From Streptomyces sp. NRRL S-1022 (lineage in GTDB: Bacteria > Actinomycetota > Actinomycetes > Streptomycetales > Streptomycetaceae), in NCBI RefSeq assembly GCF_000720135.1, contig NZ_JOIU01000007.1:186001-250000 (forward strand): a stretch of DNA of 64,000 nt. The letters are read 5' to 3'. Position numbers and translations under genes: made by a program. The notes under the pieces are model-generated. The model did not search any database. It was not told where the DNA came from and saw nothing but the letters and a program-made list of their open reading frames with translations. Position 1 is the first letter of the stretch, and each line of letters starts with the position of its first letter. This document shows, piece after piece, positions 18,267 to 29,080 of this stretch.

Positions 18267-18396
18267 CGTGCCATCGACGGGTGCCCCTAGCCGGCCGGTT
18301 CCGCGCCAGGGACGCGATAAGAATCACAATGATCAAGTGGCATGGCCGGGCGCGAGTGGGCAGACGTACCTGCGTATCCACGCTTTGGATGCACTC

Positions 18397-18410
18397 TGCA
18401 CTTAAGTGCA
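18397..18410. promoter_or_regulatory. Perfect 14-bp palindrome before ProP-like transporter
   Basis: TGCACTTAAGTGCA, with an extra half site ATGCACT just upstream (18389-18395). Lies about 115 bases before the TTG start of the transporter in a 300-base region with no gene. A GntR- or TetR-type operator is plausible; no regulator gene is adjacent. Confidence 0.55.
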
Positions 18411-18522
18411 TACGGCACGTAAGGGGCCGAAGTCCCCCTATGGTCGTTTTTCGGCCCGTCGCACGTCACCGCCGCCGTCCGGGTCCGTCCCTGTCCCCGT
18501 CGAAAGGTAGGCGAGCCCCGTT

Positions 18523-19896
18523 TTGGCGACCGCCGCAGCCGTCCTCCCGCATCAGAAGACCCGCCGGGCCGCCCAGGCCCGCGGTGTCACCGTCACCGAC
18601 CCCGCGCTCGTCAAGCGTGCCGTGAAGGCGGCCGCGCTCGGCAACGCCATGGAATGGTTCGACTTCGGTGTCTACAGCTACATCGCGGTCACCCTGGGCA
18701 AGGTCTTCTTCCCGTCCGGCAACCCGACCGCGCAGCTGCTGTCGACGTTCGGCGCCTTCGCGGCGGCCTTCCTGGTCCGCCCGATCGGCGGCCTGGTCTT
18801 CGGTCCGCTGGGCGACCGCGTCGGCCGGCAGAAGGTCCTCGCCGTCACCATGATCATGATGGCGGTGGGCACGTTCGCCATCGGCCTCATCCCGTCCTAC
18901 GCCACCATCGGCGTCGGCGCGCCGCTGCTGCTGCTCGCCGCCCGGCTGGTGCAGGGCTTCTCCACCGGTGGCGAGTACGCGGGCGCGACGACGTTCATCG
19001 CCGAGTACGCGCCCGACAAGAAGCGCGGCTTCTTCGGGAGCTGGCTGGAGTTCGGCACGCTCGCCGGCTACATCGGCGGCGCGGGTCTGGTCACACTGCT
19101 GACGGCCCTGCTGTCGTCCGACGACCTGACGGCCTGGGGCTGGCGCATCCCGTTCCTGATCGCGGGCCCGATGGGCATCATCGGCCTCTACCTGCGGATG
19201 CGGCTGGAGGAGACCCCGGCGTTCGCGGCGGAGGTCGAGAAGGCCGAGGCCGCCCGGCCGAAGGTGCCGCTGCGCGAGATGATCACCGGCCAGTGGAAGC
19301 CCCTGCTGCTGTGCATGGCCCTGGTCCTGGTCTACAACGTCACCGACTACATGCTGCTGTCGTACATGCCGAGTTACTTCACCAGCGAGCTGAAGTACGA
19401 CGAGACGCACGGCCTGCTGGTCGTGCTCGCGGTGATGGCCCTGATGATGATCGTCCAGCCGTTCGCCGGTGCCCTGACCGACCGCGTCGGGCGGCGGCCG
19501 GTGATCGCGGCGGGCTGCGCGGGCTTCCTGCTCCTGTCCGTCCCGGCCCTGCTGCTGATCCGCCAGGGCAGCCTGCTCGCCGTCGGCCTGGGCATGGGCG
19601 CGCTCGGCCTGCTCCTGGTGTGCTTCACGGCAGCCATGCCGGCCGCGCTGCCCGCGCTCTTCCCGACCCGGGTGCGCTACGGCTCCCTGTCCGTCGGGTT
19701 CAACGTGTCCGTGTCGCTGTTCGGCGGGACGACCCCGCTGGTCGTCACCGCGCTGATCGGGGCGACGGGGAACATGATGATGCCCGCCTACTACATGATG
19801 GCCGCGGCCGTCGTGGGTGGTTTCGCCGTGTGGCGGATGTCGGAGTGCGCGGGCCGGCCGCTGCCGGGCTCCCCGCCGTCGGTGGAGAGCCGGTAA
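18523..19896 (+). CDS. MFS transporter, metabolite:H+ symporter (ProP-like)
   Basis: 457 residues, 12 TM helices. Signatures of the MHS subfamily: GNAMEWFDFGVYSYIA (about 40-55), GDRVGRQKVL (loop 2-3), RLVQGFSTGGEYAGATTFIAEYAP and WGWRIPFL, then GALTDRVGRRPV in the second half. Such proteins take up proline/betaine or organic acids with protons; the substrate cannot be told. The start is TTG 18523 after GAAAGG. It is followed by a repeat-containing spacer and an O-methyltransferase. Confidence 0.92.
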   Translation: MATAAAVLPHQKTRRAAQARGVTVTDPALVKRAVKAAALGNAMEWFDFGVYSYIAVTLGKVFFPSGNPTAQLLSTFGAFAAAFLVRPIGGLVFGPLGDRVGRQKVLAVTMIMMAVGTFAIGLIPSYATIGVGAPLLLLAARLVQGFSTGGEYAGATTFIAEYAPDKKRGFFGSWLEFGTLAGYIGGAGLVTLLTALLSSDDLTAWGWRIPFLIAGPMGIIGLYLRMRLEETPAFAAEVEKAEAARPKVPLREMITGQWKPLLLCMALVLVYNVTDYMLLSYMPSYFTSELKYDETHGLLVVLAVMALMMIVQPFAGALTDRVGRRPVIAAGCAGFLLLSVPALLLIRQGSLLAVGLGMGALGLLLVCFTAAMPAALPALFPTRVRYGSLSVGFNVSVSLFGGTTPLVVTALIGATGNMMMPAYYMMAAAVVGGFAVWRMSECAGRPLPGSPPSVESR

Positions 19897-19949
19897 GCAC
19901 AGTCGAGCCGGCCCACTGCCGTTCCCGGCCGACGGCCGCCGCGGTTCCC

Positions 19950-19973
19950 GGTCGCGCGTCCCCGCGCCCCGGG
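19950..19973 (+). repeat. REP-like intergenic element
   Basis: GGTCGCGCGTCCCCGCGCC followed by CCGGG, a variant of the dispersed element seen at 6742, 42670 and 55750. Confidence 0.5.
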
Positions 19974-20087
19974 AGCCGCGGCGGCCGTCGGCTTCGGGGC
20001 GCCGCCCCGGTCCGCCGACAGTCCTGCCGCAGACGGCGCTCTGCTGCGATCATGGGAGCAGGACACTCGGGAAAGGCAGCAGACGCT

Positions 20088-20759
20088 ATGAGCGGGTCGC
20101 AGGTCTGGGACGACGTCGACGACTACTTCATCAGCAACCTCTCACCGGACGACGAGGCCCTGCGCGCGGCCCTGCGCGACAGTGATGCCGCCGGGCTGCC
20201 CGCCATCGCCGTCACCGCCGCGCAGGGCAAGTTCCTCCAGCTGCTCGCCCAGGTGCAGGGCGCCCGGAACATCCTGGAGATCGGCACGCTCGGCGGGTAC
20301 AGCACGATCTGGCTGGCCCGCGCCCTGCCCGAGGACGGCAGGCTGATCTCGCTGGAGTACAGCGCCAAGCACGCCGAGGTGGCCGTACGGAACATCGCCC
20401 GCGCGGGCCTGGAGCGGATCGCGGAGGTGCGGGTGGGGCCGGCCCTGGAGTCGCTGCCCAAGCTCGCCGACGAGAACCCGGCCCCCTTCGACCTGGTCTT
20501 CATCGACGCGGACAAGGTCAACAACCCGCACTACGTGGAGTGGGCGCTCCGGCTCAGCCGGACGGGCAGCCTGATCGTCCTGGACAACGTGGTGCGCGGC
20601 GGCCGGGTGGCCGACGCGGGCGACACCGGGCCGGACGTCGTCGGCACCCGTGCCGCGATCGAACTGATCGCCGGCCACCCCCGGTTGACCGGTACGGCGA
20701 TCCAGACGGTCGGCAGCAAGGGCTACGACGGGTTCGCGCTGGCCCGGGTGCTGGGCTGA
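20088..20759 (+). CDS. O-methyltransferase, class I SAM-dependent (CCoAOMT type)
   Basis: 223 residues. SAM-binding motif I LEIGTLGGYS (63-72), metal/substrate loop LVFIDADKVNNPHYVEWAL and LDNVVRGGRVAD match the cation-dependent catechol/caffeoyl-CoA O-methyltransferase family. It would methylate a catechol-like hydroxyl; the physiological substrate is unknown. ATG 20088 preceded by GGAAAGG; the frame is open far upstream but without coding character. Stands alone. Confidence 0.93.
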   Translation: MSGSQVWDDVDDYFISNLSPDDEALRAALRDSDAAGLPAIAVTAAQGKFLQLLAQVQGARNILEIGTLGGYSTIWLARALPEDGRLISLEYSAKHAEVAVRNIARAGLERIAEVRVGPALESLPKLADENPAPFDLVFIDADKVNNPHYVEWALRLSRTGSLIVLDNVVRGGRVADAGDTGPDVVGTRAAIELIAGHPRLTGTAIQTVGSKGYDGFALARVLG

Positions 20760-20782
20760 GGCCGCGAACCCGCCGCGGACCC

Positions 20783-20826
20783 GTTCACAGGTCGCGGTGG
20801 AACCCTTTCACAGGTCGTGGTAGAAG
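20783..20826. repeat. Tandem 21-base duplication at FHA gene 3' end
   Basis: Two 21-base copies (20783-20803 and 20806-20826) with period 23 share TTCACAGGTCG-GGT-GAA. The right copy holds the last codons and stop of the FHA gene (FYHDL-stop); the left copy repeats them just downstream. Confidence 0.7.
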
Positions 20827-21200
20827 CCGACGTTGACGCTGCGCGGCGCGGTGCGGTCCTGGACGACGATCTCGCCGGACCCGCCGTGCGGCAGCGCCAC
20901 GGTCGCGCCGTAGCCGACGGGGTGCGTCTGCGCTCCGACGGTGAGCCGGACCTCGGACGCCGGGTCGGGCTGGGAGCCGCGCAGCCAGGTCAGCTGCCAG
21001 GTGCCGTCCGGGCCGCACCGGAACTCCAGGTGGACGCGGGAGACGAACAGCCAGTCCTCGGGGGTGGCCAGCCGGCACAGCGCCGCGTCGCGGCCGACCC
21101 GCAGGACCGCGCCGGGCTCACTGGGGGCCTCGGCCATCGTCATGCCGGCGGTGGCGCCCGTGTCGGCGCCGGAGACGGCGGCCATGGTGAGTTCGAGCAC
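20808..21200 (-). CDS. FHA-domain protein
   Basis: 130 residues from GTG 21200 (AGGGGGAAC upstream). The FHA core is visible: VLRVGRDAALCRL, then the phosphopeptide-binding loop FVSRVHLEF and a closing QDRTAPRSVNVGFYH. FHA domains bind phosphothreonine, so this may read out Ser/Thr kinase signalling. There is no second domain; the first 30 residues are low complexity. Upstream frame to 21659 is antisense to the DUF1992 gene and not coding. Confidence 0.8.
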   Translation of the reverse strand: MLELTMAAVSGADTGATAGMTMAEAPSEPGAVLRVGRDAALCRLATPEDWLFVSRVHLEFRCGPDGTWQLTWLRGSQPDPASEVRLTVGAQTHPVGYGATVALPHGGSGEIVVQDRTAPRSVNVGFYHDL

Positions 21201-21312
21201 GAGCGTTCCCCCTGAAACGTCCTGGTGTGGTGCTGGTTCGCGGCGGACGCTGTGCCGTACCGCCGCCGAATGATAAAACGCCCGGCGGGGCCGCGTCCGG
21301 CACAATGGGTTC

Positions 21313-21753
21313 ATGACCGAGCGAAAGCCACCGGGTGTGCCGTTCGAGTCCTGGGTGGACAAGCAGATCCGCGACGCGCAGGGGCGCGGGGAGTTCGACC
21401 GGCTGCCGGGCGCGGGCGCGCCGCTGCCGTCGGAGGTCGACTCCACGTACGACGAACTGTGGTGGGTCAAGCGGAAGTTGGTGCGTGAGGGGCTCGCCGT
21501 GCTGCCGCCCGCGCTCGCGTTGCGCAAGGAGGCGGAGGACGCGCTGGAGGCGGCGTACGCGGCACCCTCGGAACGGATGGCGCGCAAGATCATCGAGGAC
21601 GTCAACGTCCGGATCAAGGACATGATGTTCAAGCCGCCGCCCGGTCCGCCGCTGGGCAAGAAGCCGTACGACGTCGAGGAGGTCGTACGCGAATGGCGGC
21701 AGCGCAGGGCTGCCGCCAGGGGCGAGGGGGGCGTGACCGGCTCAGCCGTGTAG
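21313..21753 (+). CDS. DUF1992 (DnaJ-homologue C28 type) protein
   Basis: 146 residues. Conserved pattern VPFESWVDKQIRDAQGRGEFDRLPGAGAPL (in part), then LRKEAEDALEAAY and a C-terminal charged helix, defining DUF1992, a domain also found in DNAJC28 proteins. Probably a soluble helical protein; function unknown. Its last 12 bases overlap the convergent gene at 21742-22704. Confidence 0.92.
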   Translation: MTERKPPGVPFESWVDKQIRDAQGRGEFDRLPGAGAPLPSEVDSTYDELWWVKRKLVREGLAVLPPALALRKEAEDALEAAYAAPSERMARKIIEDVNVRIKDMMFKPPPGPPLGKKPYDVEEVVREWRQRRAAARGEGGVTGSAV

Positions 21754-22704
21754 CAGCCGTCCGGCCAGTTCCCGGTAGTCGCGCAGGGCGAGTCGCAGTT
21801 GCTCGGTGTCGGTCTCCGCGGCGGGGCCGCGCTCCTCGGTGCCCTGCCAGGACATGCGCAGGGTCCGGCGGCGGTGGGTCACGGCCTCGGTGAACCGCGT
21901 GGTGATCTCCTCCAGGGCCCGGTCGGCCTCTTCGACGGCCTCCCTGGGGTCGTCCACGAAGGCGACGGCCACCTCGCGCAGCCGGCGCTCCCACTGGTCC
22001 GTCTCCTCGTGCGGGAGCAGCGGGGTGTCGGTGCCGGAGGCCGCGCCGGAAGCCGCCGGTGCCGCCGGCCAGGAGTCCGTGCCCCGGCCGTTGGCCGTGC
22101 GGGCCTCACGCCCGCTGGCCGCGCCGACGGCCGGCGCGCCGAGCCCGTCGTCCGGCATGCGCCCCTCCTCGTCCACGGCACCCGTGCCGCCGTGTCCGGC
22201 AGCCGCGTCCGGCCGGCCGGCACCGGCCGTCCGGGGCCCCAGCTCCTCGGTTCCGGGCCGCAGTCCCTCCGACCCGTGCTCCGGCTCCGGGACCGCCCCG
22301 GCAGCCCCCGCGCGGCCCGCGGGCGCCTGCGGTGTGTCCTCGGGCGTACGGTCGTCCCCGGTCAGCCCTTCCCGCCCGGGCCGGCCCGCCTCCGCGGACC
22401 GCCCACGCGCCTTTGCACCCGGAACCGGCCCGCTCACGCCCTCGCCGCCGTCCTCGGGCCGGGTCCGCGCGCCCTCGGGCGAGGTGCGGGGTGTGGTCGG
22501 GGCCGGGGTCACGGGCGGTTCGCCGGGGAGGTGTTCGTCCGGGCGGGGTGTTCTCGGGGTGCGGTGGGCCGGGGTCGCGTCGCCCGGGGACCACTCGTCC
22601 CGGTCCGCCGCCTCCTGCTCAGGTGTCCATTCCTCGCCCGGGGGGCGGGTGAAGCGTTCGGTGCGGTTCCGGTCGCCGCCGGGGCCGCTCGTCCTGTCCG
22701 TCAT
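21742..22704 (-). CDS. Disordered protein with C-terminal helical domain, paralogue of the neighbour
   Basis: 320 residues from ATG 22704 (GAAGGAG about 11 bases upstream). Residues 1-235 are low-complexity, rich in Pro, Gly, Glu and Arg and surely disordered. The last 85 residues form a helical domain (WERRLREVAVAFVDDPREAVEEADRALEEI ... LRLALRDYRELAGRLL). This domain is clearly related to the upstream neighbour's SVQEHFVESPREAVAEADRLLAEL ... ELRSALLGARALFDEL. The genes are 5 bases apart and co-transcribed. No known function. Confidence 0.75.
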   Translation of the reverse strand: MTDRTSGPGGDRNRTERFTRPPGEEWTPEQEAADRDEWSPGDATPAHRTPRTPRPDEHLPGEPPVTPAPTTPRTSPEGARTRPEDGGEGVSGPVPGAKARGRSAEAGRPGREGLTGDDRTPEDTPQAPAGRAGAAGAVPEPEHGSEGLRPGTEELGPRTAGAGRPDAAAGHGGTGAVDEEGRMPDDGLGAPAVGAASGREARTANGRGTDSWPAAPAASGAASGTDTPLLPHEETDQWERRLREVAVAFVDDPREAVEEADRALEEITTRFTEAVTHRRRTLRMSWQGTEERGPAAETDTEQLRLALRDYRELAGRLLHG

Positions 22705-22709
22705 GGCGC

Positions 22710-23384
22710 TCAGCTCTCCTTCGGTCGGCTCCGGTGCAGGGCCCACGGCGTGTGGGAGCGGGCGTGGGAGCGGGTCGCGGCGGCCGGCGCCGGCCGCTCC
22801 GCGCCGGTCGGGGCCCGGTGCCGGCCGGGCTCGGTGCTGGTCAGCTCGTCGAAGAGCGCGCGCGCACCGAGCAGCGCCGACCGCAGTTCCTCGGTCTGGT
22901 TGCCGGACTCCTCAGCCCCGGCGCCCAGGCGGGCGGCCCGGTGCACCTGCCGGTAGCCGTCGACGTGCTCGGGGTGGTGCACGGACAGCGCGGCGAGCTG
23001 CTCCTCGTACCGGCCGCCGTCCGGGTAGCCCCGCTCCGCCGCGAGTTCCGCGAGCAGCCGGTCGGCCTCGGCCACCGCCTCACGGGGCGATTCCACGAAG
23101 TGTTCCTGCACCGAGGTCCAGCGGTCCGCGTACCGCTGCCGCTCGGTGCCGTCCAGCGGCCGCTCGCGCAGTTCACCATGACGTTCGACGCGCTCGGCAA
23201 GCTCTCGTTCCGCGGCCTTGGTGTCCCCGTCGTGCAGGGCCACGGCCCGCTCGTACTCGGGCCCGAAGCGCCGCTTCAGGCTGCTCCCGCCGTGCTTGCC
23301 GCGGCTGCGCGCGACCAGGGTGGCCGCACCGACGACCACGACCGCTGCGATCACGATCAACAAAATGATCAGGCCTGTGGACAT
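22710..23384 (-). CDS. Membrane-anchored helical protein, paralogue of the next gene
   Basis: 224 residues. One N-terminal TM helix (MSTGLIILLIVIAAVVVVGA), a basic stretch RSRGKHGG, then a soluble helical region containing FGPEYERAVALHDGDTKAAERELAERVER. The family is common in Streptomyces as a secreted/anchored protein without assigned function. The SPREAVAEADRLLAEL block is shared with the downstream gene, indicating gene duplication followed by loss of the anchor in the second copy. Starts at ATG 23384. Confidence 0.8.
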   Translation of the reverse strand: MSTGLIILLIVIAAVVVVGAATLVARSRGKHGGSSLKRRFGPEYERAVALHDGDTKAAERELAERVERHGELRERPLDGTERQRYADRWTSVQEHFVESPREAVAEADRLLAELAAERGYPDGGRYEEQLAALSVHHPEHVDGYRQVHRAARLGAGAEESGNQTEELRSALLGARALFDELTSTEPGRHRAPTGAERPAPAAATRSHARSHTPWALHRSRPKES

Positions 23385-23486
23385 GGTTGCCTTCCGCTCG
23401 GACCGGCCCCGCTGGCCGGTTCTCCCTTCGGGTGACCCGGAAGCAGGCCCACAAACGGTTCGCGGGGCGCAGGGCGGCTCCGGACA

Positions 23487-26091
<2,605 letters not shown>

Positions 26092-26168
26092 TTATGGCCT
26101 GTCGAGTCCTGCGGAGGCGGAGGGGATCCGCATACTCTCTGAAGTTCCCGAGGGGAGGGGGATCAGGC

Positions 26169-27104
26169 GTGACGGGAGAACACGGCACCAGGTGCCCGGA
26201 GTGCGGGGCCCCGCGGGGGGCGGACCGCACGCCGTCGTGCGACTGCGGGGAACCGGGCACCAGGTGCCCGGAGTGCGGGGCCCCGAGGACGGCGGACCGC
26301 ACGCCGTCGTGCGACTGCACCGAGCGGGCCGCCGAGGCACTGCACGAGGCACGCACGGCGGAGGCGGCAGCGGCGGAGGACTTCGACCCGCTGCGCATAC
26401 GACCGTACGTGGAGGTCCCGGACACGGCACCGCCCGCGCCGCCGGCGACCACGGGCGGTCAGCGCATCCACCTCTCCCCGCCGGACACCCCGACCCGGCC
26501 GCTTCCCGCGCTCACTCCCGACCCCGCCCCGCCCGGGCGCCGCTCGCGCCGCACCCTGCTGCTTGCCGCCGGGGCCGCGGGCACGGCGATCATCGCGGCC
26601 GCGGCCTTCGCCCTGATCTCGTACCACGCACCGGCCCACGACCAGGGCGCCCAGGAAATCAGGGAACGCATCCCGACGGCCTCGCCCCGGCCCTCCACAC
26701 CGGCCCAGGCCCCACCGCCCGCACCGGCCCCCCGCCCACCGTCCCGCTCCGCTTCCCCGACCCCCACGCCGACCCCCACCTCTGCGTCCCCGTCACCGTC
26801 CCCCACGCCCTCGCACACCGCCTCGCCGACCCCCTCCCCCACGACGGCGTCCCCCACCCCGCGGACCACCCCCGCCGTGGCCCCGGTCCTGCGCCGCGGC
26901 GACACCGGCCCCCAGGTCACCGAACTCCAGCAGCGCCTGCGCCAGCTGAACCTCTACGGCGACCAGATCGACGGCACCTTCACCCGCCCCGTGGAGGACG
27001 CGGTACGCAACTACCAACTGGCCCGGGGCATCACGGGCGACCTGCCGGGCGAGTACGGGGCGGCGACGCGGAAGAGCCTGGAGGCGGAGACGACGAAGCC
27101 GTAG
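26169..27104 (+). CDS. Zn-ribbon / TM / peptidoglycan-binding domain protein
   Basis: 311 residues from GTG 26169 (GGGGAGGGGG upstream). Order: two near-identical 24-residue zinc ribbons (CPECGAPR..DRTPSCDC each), a conserved EDFDPLRIRPYVE block, a TM helix (LLLAAGAAGTAIIAAAAFALISY), a Pro/Ser/Thr-rich spacer about 100 residues long, and a C-terminal PG_binding_1 domain (LRRGDTGPQVTELQQRLRQL ... RPVEDAVRNYQ). The ribbons would be cytoplasmic and the PG-binding domain outside. It could link a cytoplasmic zinc or partner signal to the wall. The Ser/Thr spacer may be glycosylated. Confidence 0.88.
   Translation: MTGEHGTRCPECGAPRGADRTPSCDCGEPGTRCPECGAPRTADRTPSCDCTERAAEALHEARTAEAAAAEDFDPLRIRPYVEVPDTAPPAPPATTGGQRIHLSPPDTPTRPLPALTPDPAPPGRRSRRTLLLAAGAAGTAIIAAAAFALISYHAPAHDQGAQEIRERIPTASPRPSTPAQAPPPAPAPRPPSRSASPTPTPTPTSASPSPSPTPSHTASPTPSPTTASPTPRTTPAVAPVLRRGDTGPQVTELQQRLRQLNLYGDQIDGTFTRPVEDAVRNYQLARGITGDLPGEYGAATRKSLEAETTKP
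26184..26318 (+). repeat. Tandem 72-base duplication encoding two zinc ribbons
   Basis: Copies 26184-26246 and 26256-26318 are 63 bases long with period 72, differing only in a short central stretch and keeping frame. Nucleotide identity is far higher than protein constraint needs, so the duplication is recent or maintained by conversion. Confidence 0.85.
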
Positions 27105-27195
27105 AACGCCCGGCGCGCAGCACGCCCAAGGACACGGCCCGCTGCATCGGCATGCGGCTCCACCGTGTGGGCGCGAGCATCTCGCAACGCCGTCC

Positions 27196-27215
27196 GCCAA
27201 GGGGCGCGGGGCTGC
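27196..27215 (-). repeat. REP-like intergenic element (reverse orientation)
   Basis: On the minus strand GCAGCCCCGCGCCCCTTGGC, a member of the dispersed family, in the spacer between the PG-binding and HAD genes. Confidence 0.5.
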
Positions 27216-27288
27216 ACCGATGCGGCTCCGCCGTGGAAGCGCGGGCAACCCGCACGCAGCCGCGGCCGAACGGCCGGCGCGTCGCGGC

Positions 27289-27957
27289 TCAGCCCAGGTG
27301 CAGCCGGACCGTGCCGTCCGGCAGGGGCTCGACCGCCACCTCCGTGAGGTCCTTCACCGCCACGTCCGGCTCGTGGAAGACCGCTCGCGGCCCCACTCCC
27401 ACCACGGTCATCCCGGCGGAGCACCCCGCCGCGATCCCCGCCCCGGAGTCCTCGAACACCACACAGTCCGCGGGGTCGACGCCCAGTTCCGCGGCGCCCT
27501 TGAGGAAGCCCTCGGGGTGCGGCTTGCTCGCGCCGACCGACTCGGCGGTGATCCGCACGGCCGGCAGTGGCAGCCCGGCGGCGTTCATGCGGGCGGTGGA
27601 CAGGGCGACGTCGGCGGAGGTCACCAGCGCGTGCGGGACTCCGTGCAGCGCGGCGAGGAACGCGTCGGCGCCGGGGATCTGCACGACGCCGTCGGTGTCG
27701 GCGGTCTCCTCGGCGAGCATGCGGGCGTTGTCGGCGAGGTTCTGCTCCATCGGCCGGCCGGGCAGCAGGACGGCCATGGAGGCGTGGCCCTGACGCCCGT
27801 GCACGACCTGCATCACCTCGTCGCCGTCCAGCCCGTGCCGCTCGGCCCAGCGCCGCCAGATGCGCTCGACCACGGCGTCCGAGTTGACGAGGGTGCCGTC
27901 CATGTCGAGCAGGAGGGCGCGGGCGGTGAGGACGGTGGGCGTGGCGGTGGCCGGCAT
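27289..27957 (-). CDS. HAD-IA family phosphatase
   Basis: 222 residues from ATG 27957. HAD motif I LLLDMDGTLVNSD (nucleophile Asp18), motif II VTSADV, motif III K-P-H-P-E-G-F and motif IV CVVFEDSGAGI are all present. The cap region and length match sugar-phosphate phosphatases such as YfbT/GPP. The substrate is likely a small phosphorylated sugar or alditol. GGAG lies six bases upstream of the ATG. Confidence 0.92.
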   Translation of the reverse strand: MPATATPTVLTARALLLDMDGTLVNSDAVVERIWRRWAERHGLDGDEVMQVVHGRQGHASMAVLLPGRPMEQNLADNARMLAEETADTDGVVQIPGADAFLAALHGVPHALVTSADVALSTARMNAAGLPLPAVRITAESVGASKPHPEGFLKGAAELGVDPADCVVFEDSGAGIAAGCSAGMTVVGVGPRAVFHEPDVAVKDLTEVAVEPLPDGTVRLHLG

Positions 27958-28115
27958 CGGCAGCTCCAGAGGGAAACAGGCCCCGTGCGGGGAGGGACAA
28001 GGCGGCCCCGCCCGCCGGTCAGGGAAAACGGGCGGGAACCACTTTGTTTCTCCACGGTACAAAACATGCCGCGCTCCCGCCACCACCCCCGGCGAGCGTT
28101 CACCCGGCGTTCAGC

Positions 28116-28697
28116 TCAGCCGCTCACGGCCTCCGACAGGCTCCAGACGCCCAGCGCCAGCATCAGCAGCGCCGCGATCTGCGTGATCAGCCGCAGCGGC
28201 ACCCGCTTCATCAGGGCCTTTCCGCCGACGATGCCGAGCCCGGCGACGGCCCACAGGCCCAGCACCGCGCCGAGGCCGACGGAGATCGGGTCGTCATAGC
28301 GGGCGGCCAGATTGGCGGTCATGATCTGGGTGAGATCACCGAACTCGGCGACCAGGATGAGCATGAAGCCCGTACCGGCGACCTTCCAGAAGGACTGGTC
28401 GGCGGGCTTCTTGATCTCCTCGTCGTCCTCGCCCTTCTTCAGCAGCAGCACCGCGGCACCGCCGAGGAAGAGGACGCCGGTGATGGCGTGCACGATCTGC
28501 TGCGGGAGCAGGGTGAGCACGCTGCCTGCCGCGACGGCGAGCACGACGTGCAGCAGGAAGGCGGCGGCGACGCCCGCGAAGACGTACGAGGCGCGGTAGC
28601 GGGTGCCGAGGACGAGACCGGCGAGCGCGGTCTTGTCCGGCAGTTCGGCGAGAAAGATGACGCCGAAGACGAGCGCCGTCACGGTGATGCTGATCAA
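28116..28697 (-). CDS. TMEM165/GDT1 family manganese/calcium exporter
   Basis: 193 residues, six TM helices in two homologous halves, each with the family motif: FLAELPDKTALAG (about 15-27) and LVAEFGDLTQIMT (about 115-127). Family members (for example bacterial MneA-type proteins and yeast Gdt1) export Mn2+ or exchange Ca2+/Mn2+ with H+. A yybP-ykoY riboswitch upstream supports manganese as the physiological ion. Confidence 0.95.
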   Translation of the reverse strand: MISITVTALVFGVIFLAELPDKTALAGLVLGTRYRASYVFAGVAAAFLLHVVLAVAAGSVLTLLPQQIVHAITGVLFLGGAAVLLLKKGEDDEEIKKPADQSFWKVAGTGFMLILVAEFGDLTQIMTANLAARYDDPISVGLGAVLGLWAVAGLGIVGGKALMKRVPLRLITQIAALLMLALGVWSLSEAVSG

Positions 28698-28809
28698 GGT
28701 TCCTCAATCGGTCGGGCTGCCCCGCCGAGAGTGCGGTACGTCACGCGATGACACCTCGGCACGGCAGCACACTCGGCGCCCGCGCCGGGGGGCACGGGCG
28801 TGCACTGCT

Positions 28810-28920
28810 TGCCGAAGGTCTCGCTGGCGGGCCACGCCGCAACGCGGTCCGCCTCCGGGCGCCGGCTCAGGCTCGCTGAGCAGTATGTCGACGGTCCGGC
28901 GAAGAGCTACTCCCCTTCTG
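28810..28920 (-). ncRNA. yybP-ykoY manganese riboswitch
   Basis: Read on the minus strand the leader begins AGAAGGGGAGTAGCTCTTCG and later has GAGCCGGCGCCC and GCGAGACCTTCGGC, the conserved GGGGAGUAGC and GAGACCUU elements of this class. About 110 bases separate it from the exporter start, room for an expression platform. Boundaries approximate. Confidence 0.85.
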
Positions 28921-29080
28921 CGCTCCCCATCGTACGGGATGTGAAAGTTCCGTCGTCAACCTTGTCGTGACATGCGCACGTCACTAACTTCTTACCGAGC
29001 GCTCACCCCCCGGCCACACGGCACCGCGAGCATTCCCTCGCCCGTGCTCCAACGCCCCGACCCCACAAGGGAGTTCACGC

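Noticed and set aside
28967..28984. Crp site before the HNH nuclease
   Set aside because: GTGAC-N8-GTCAC is an inverted repeat, but spacing does not fit the Streptomyces Crp consensus; kept only as an unnamed inverted repeat.
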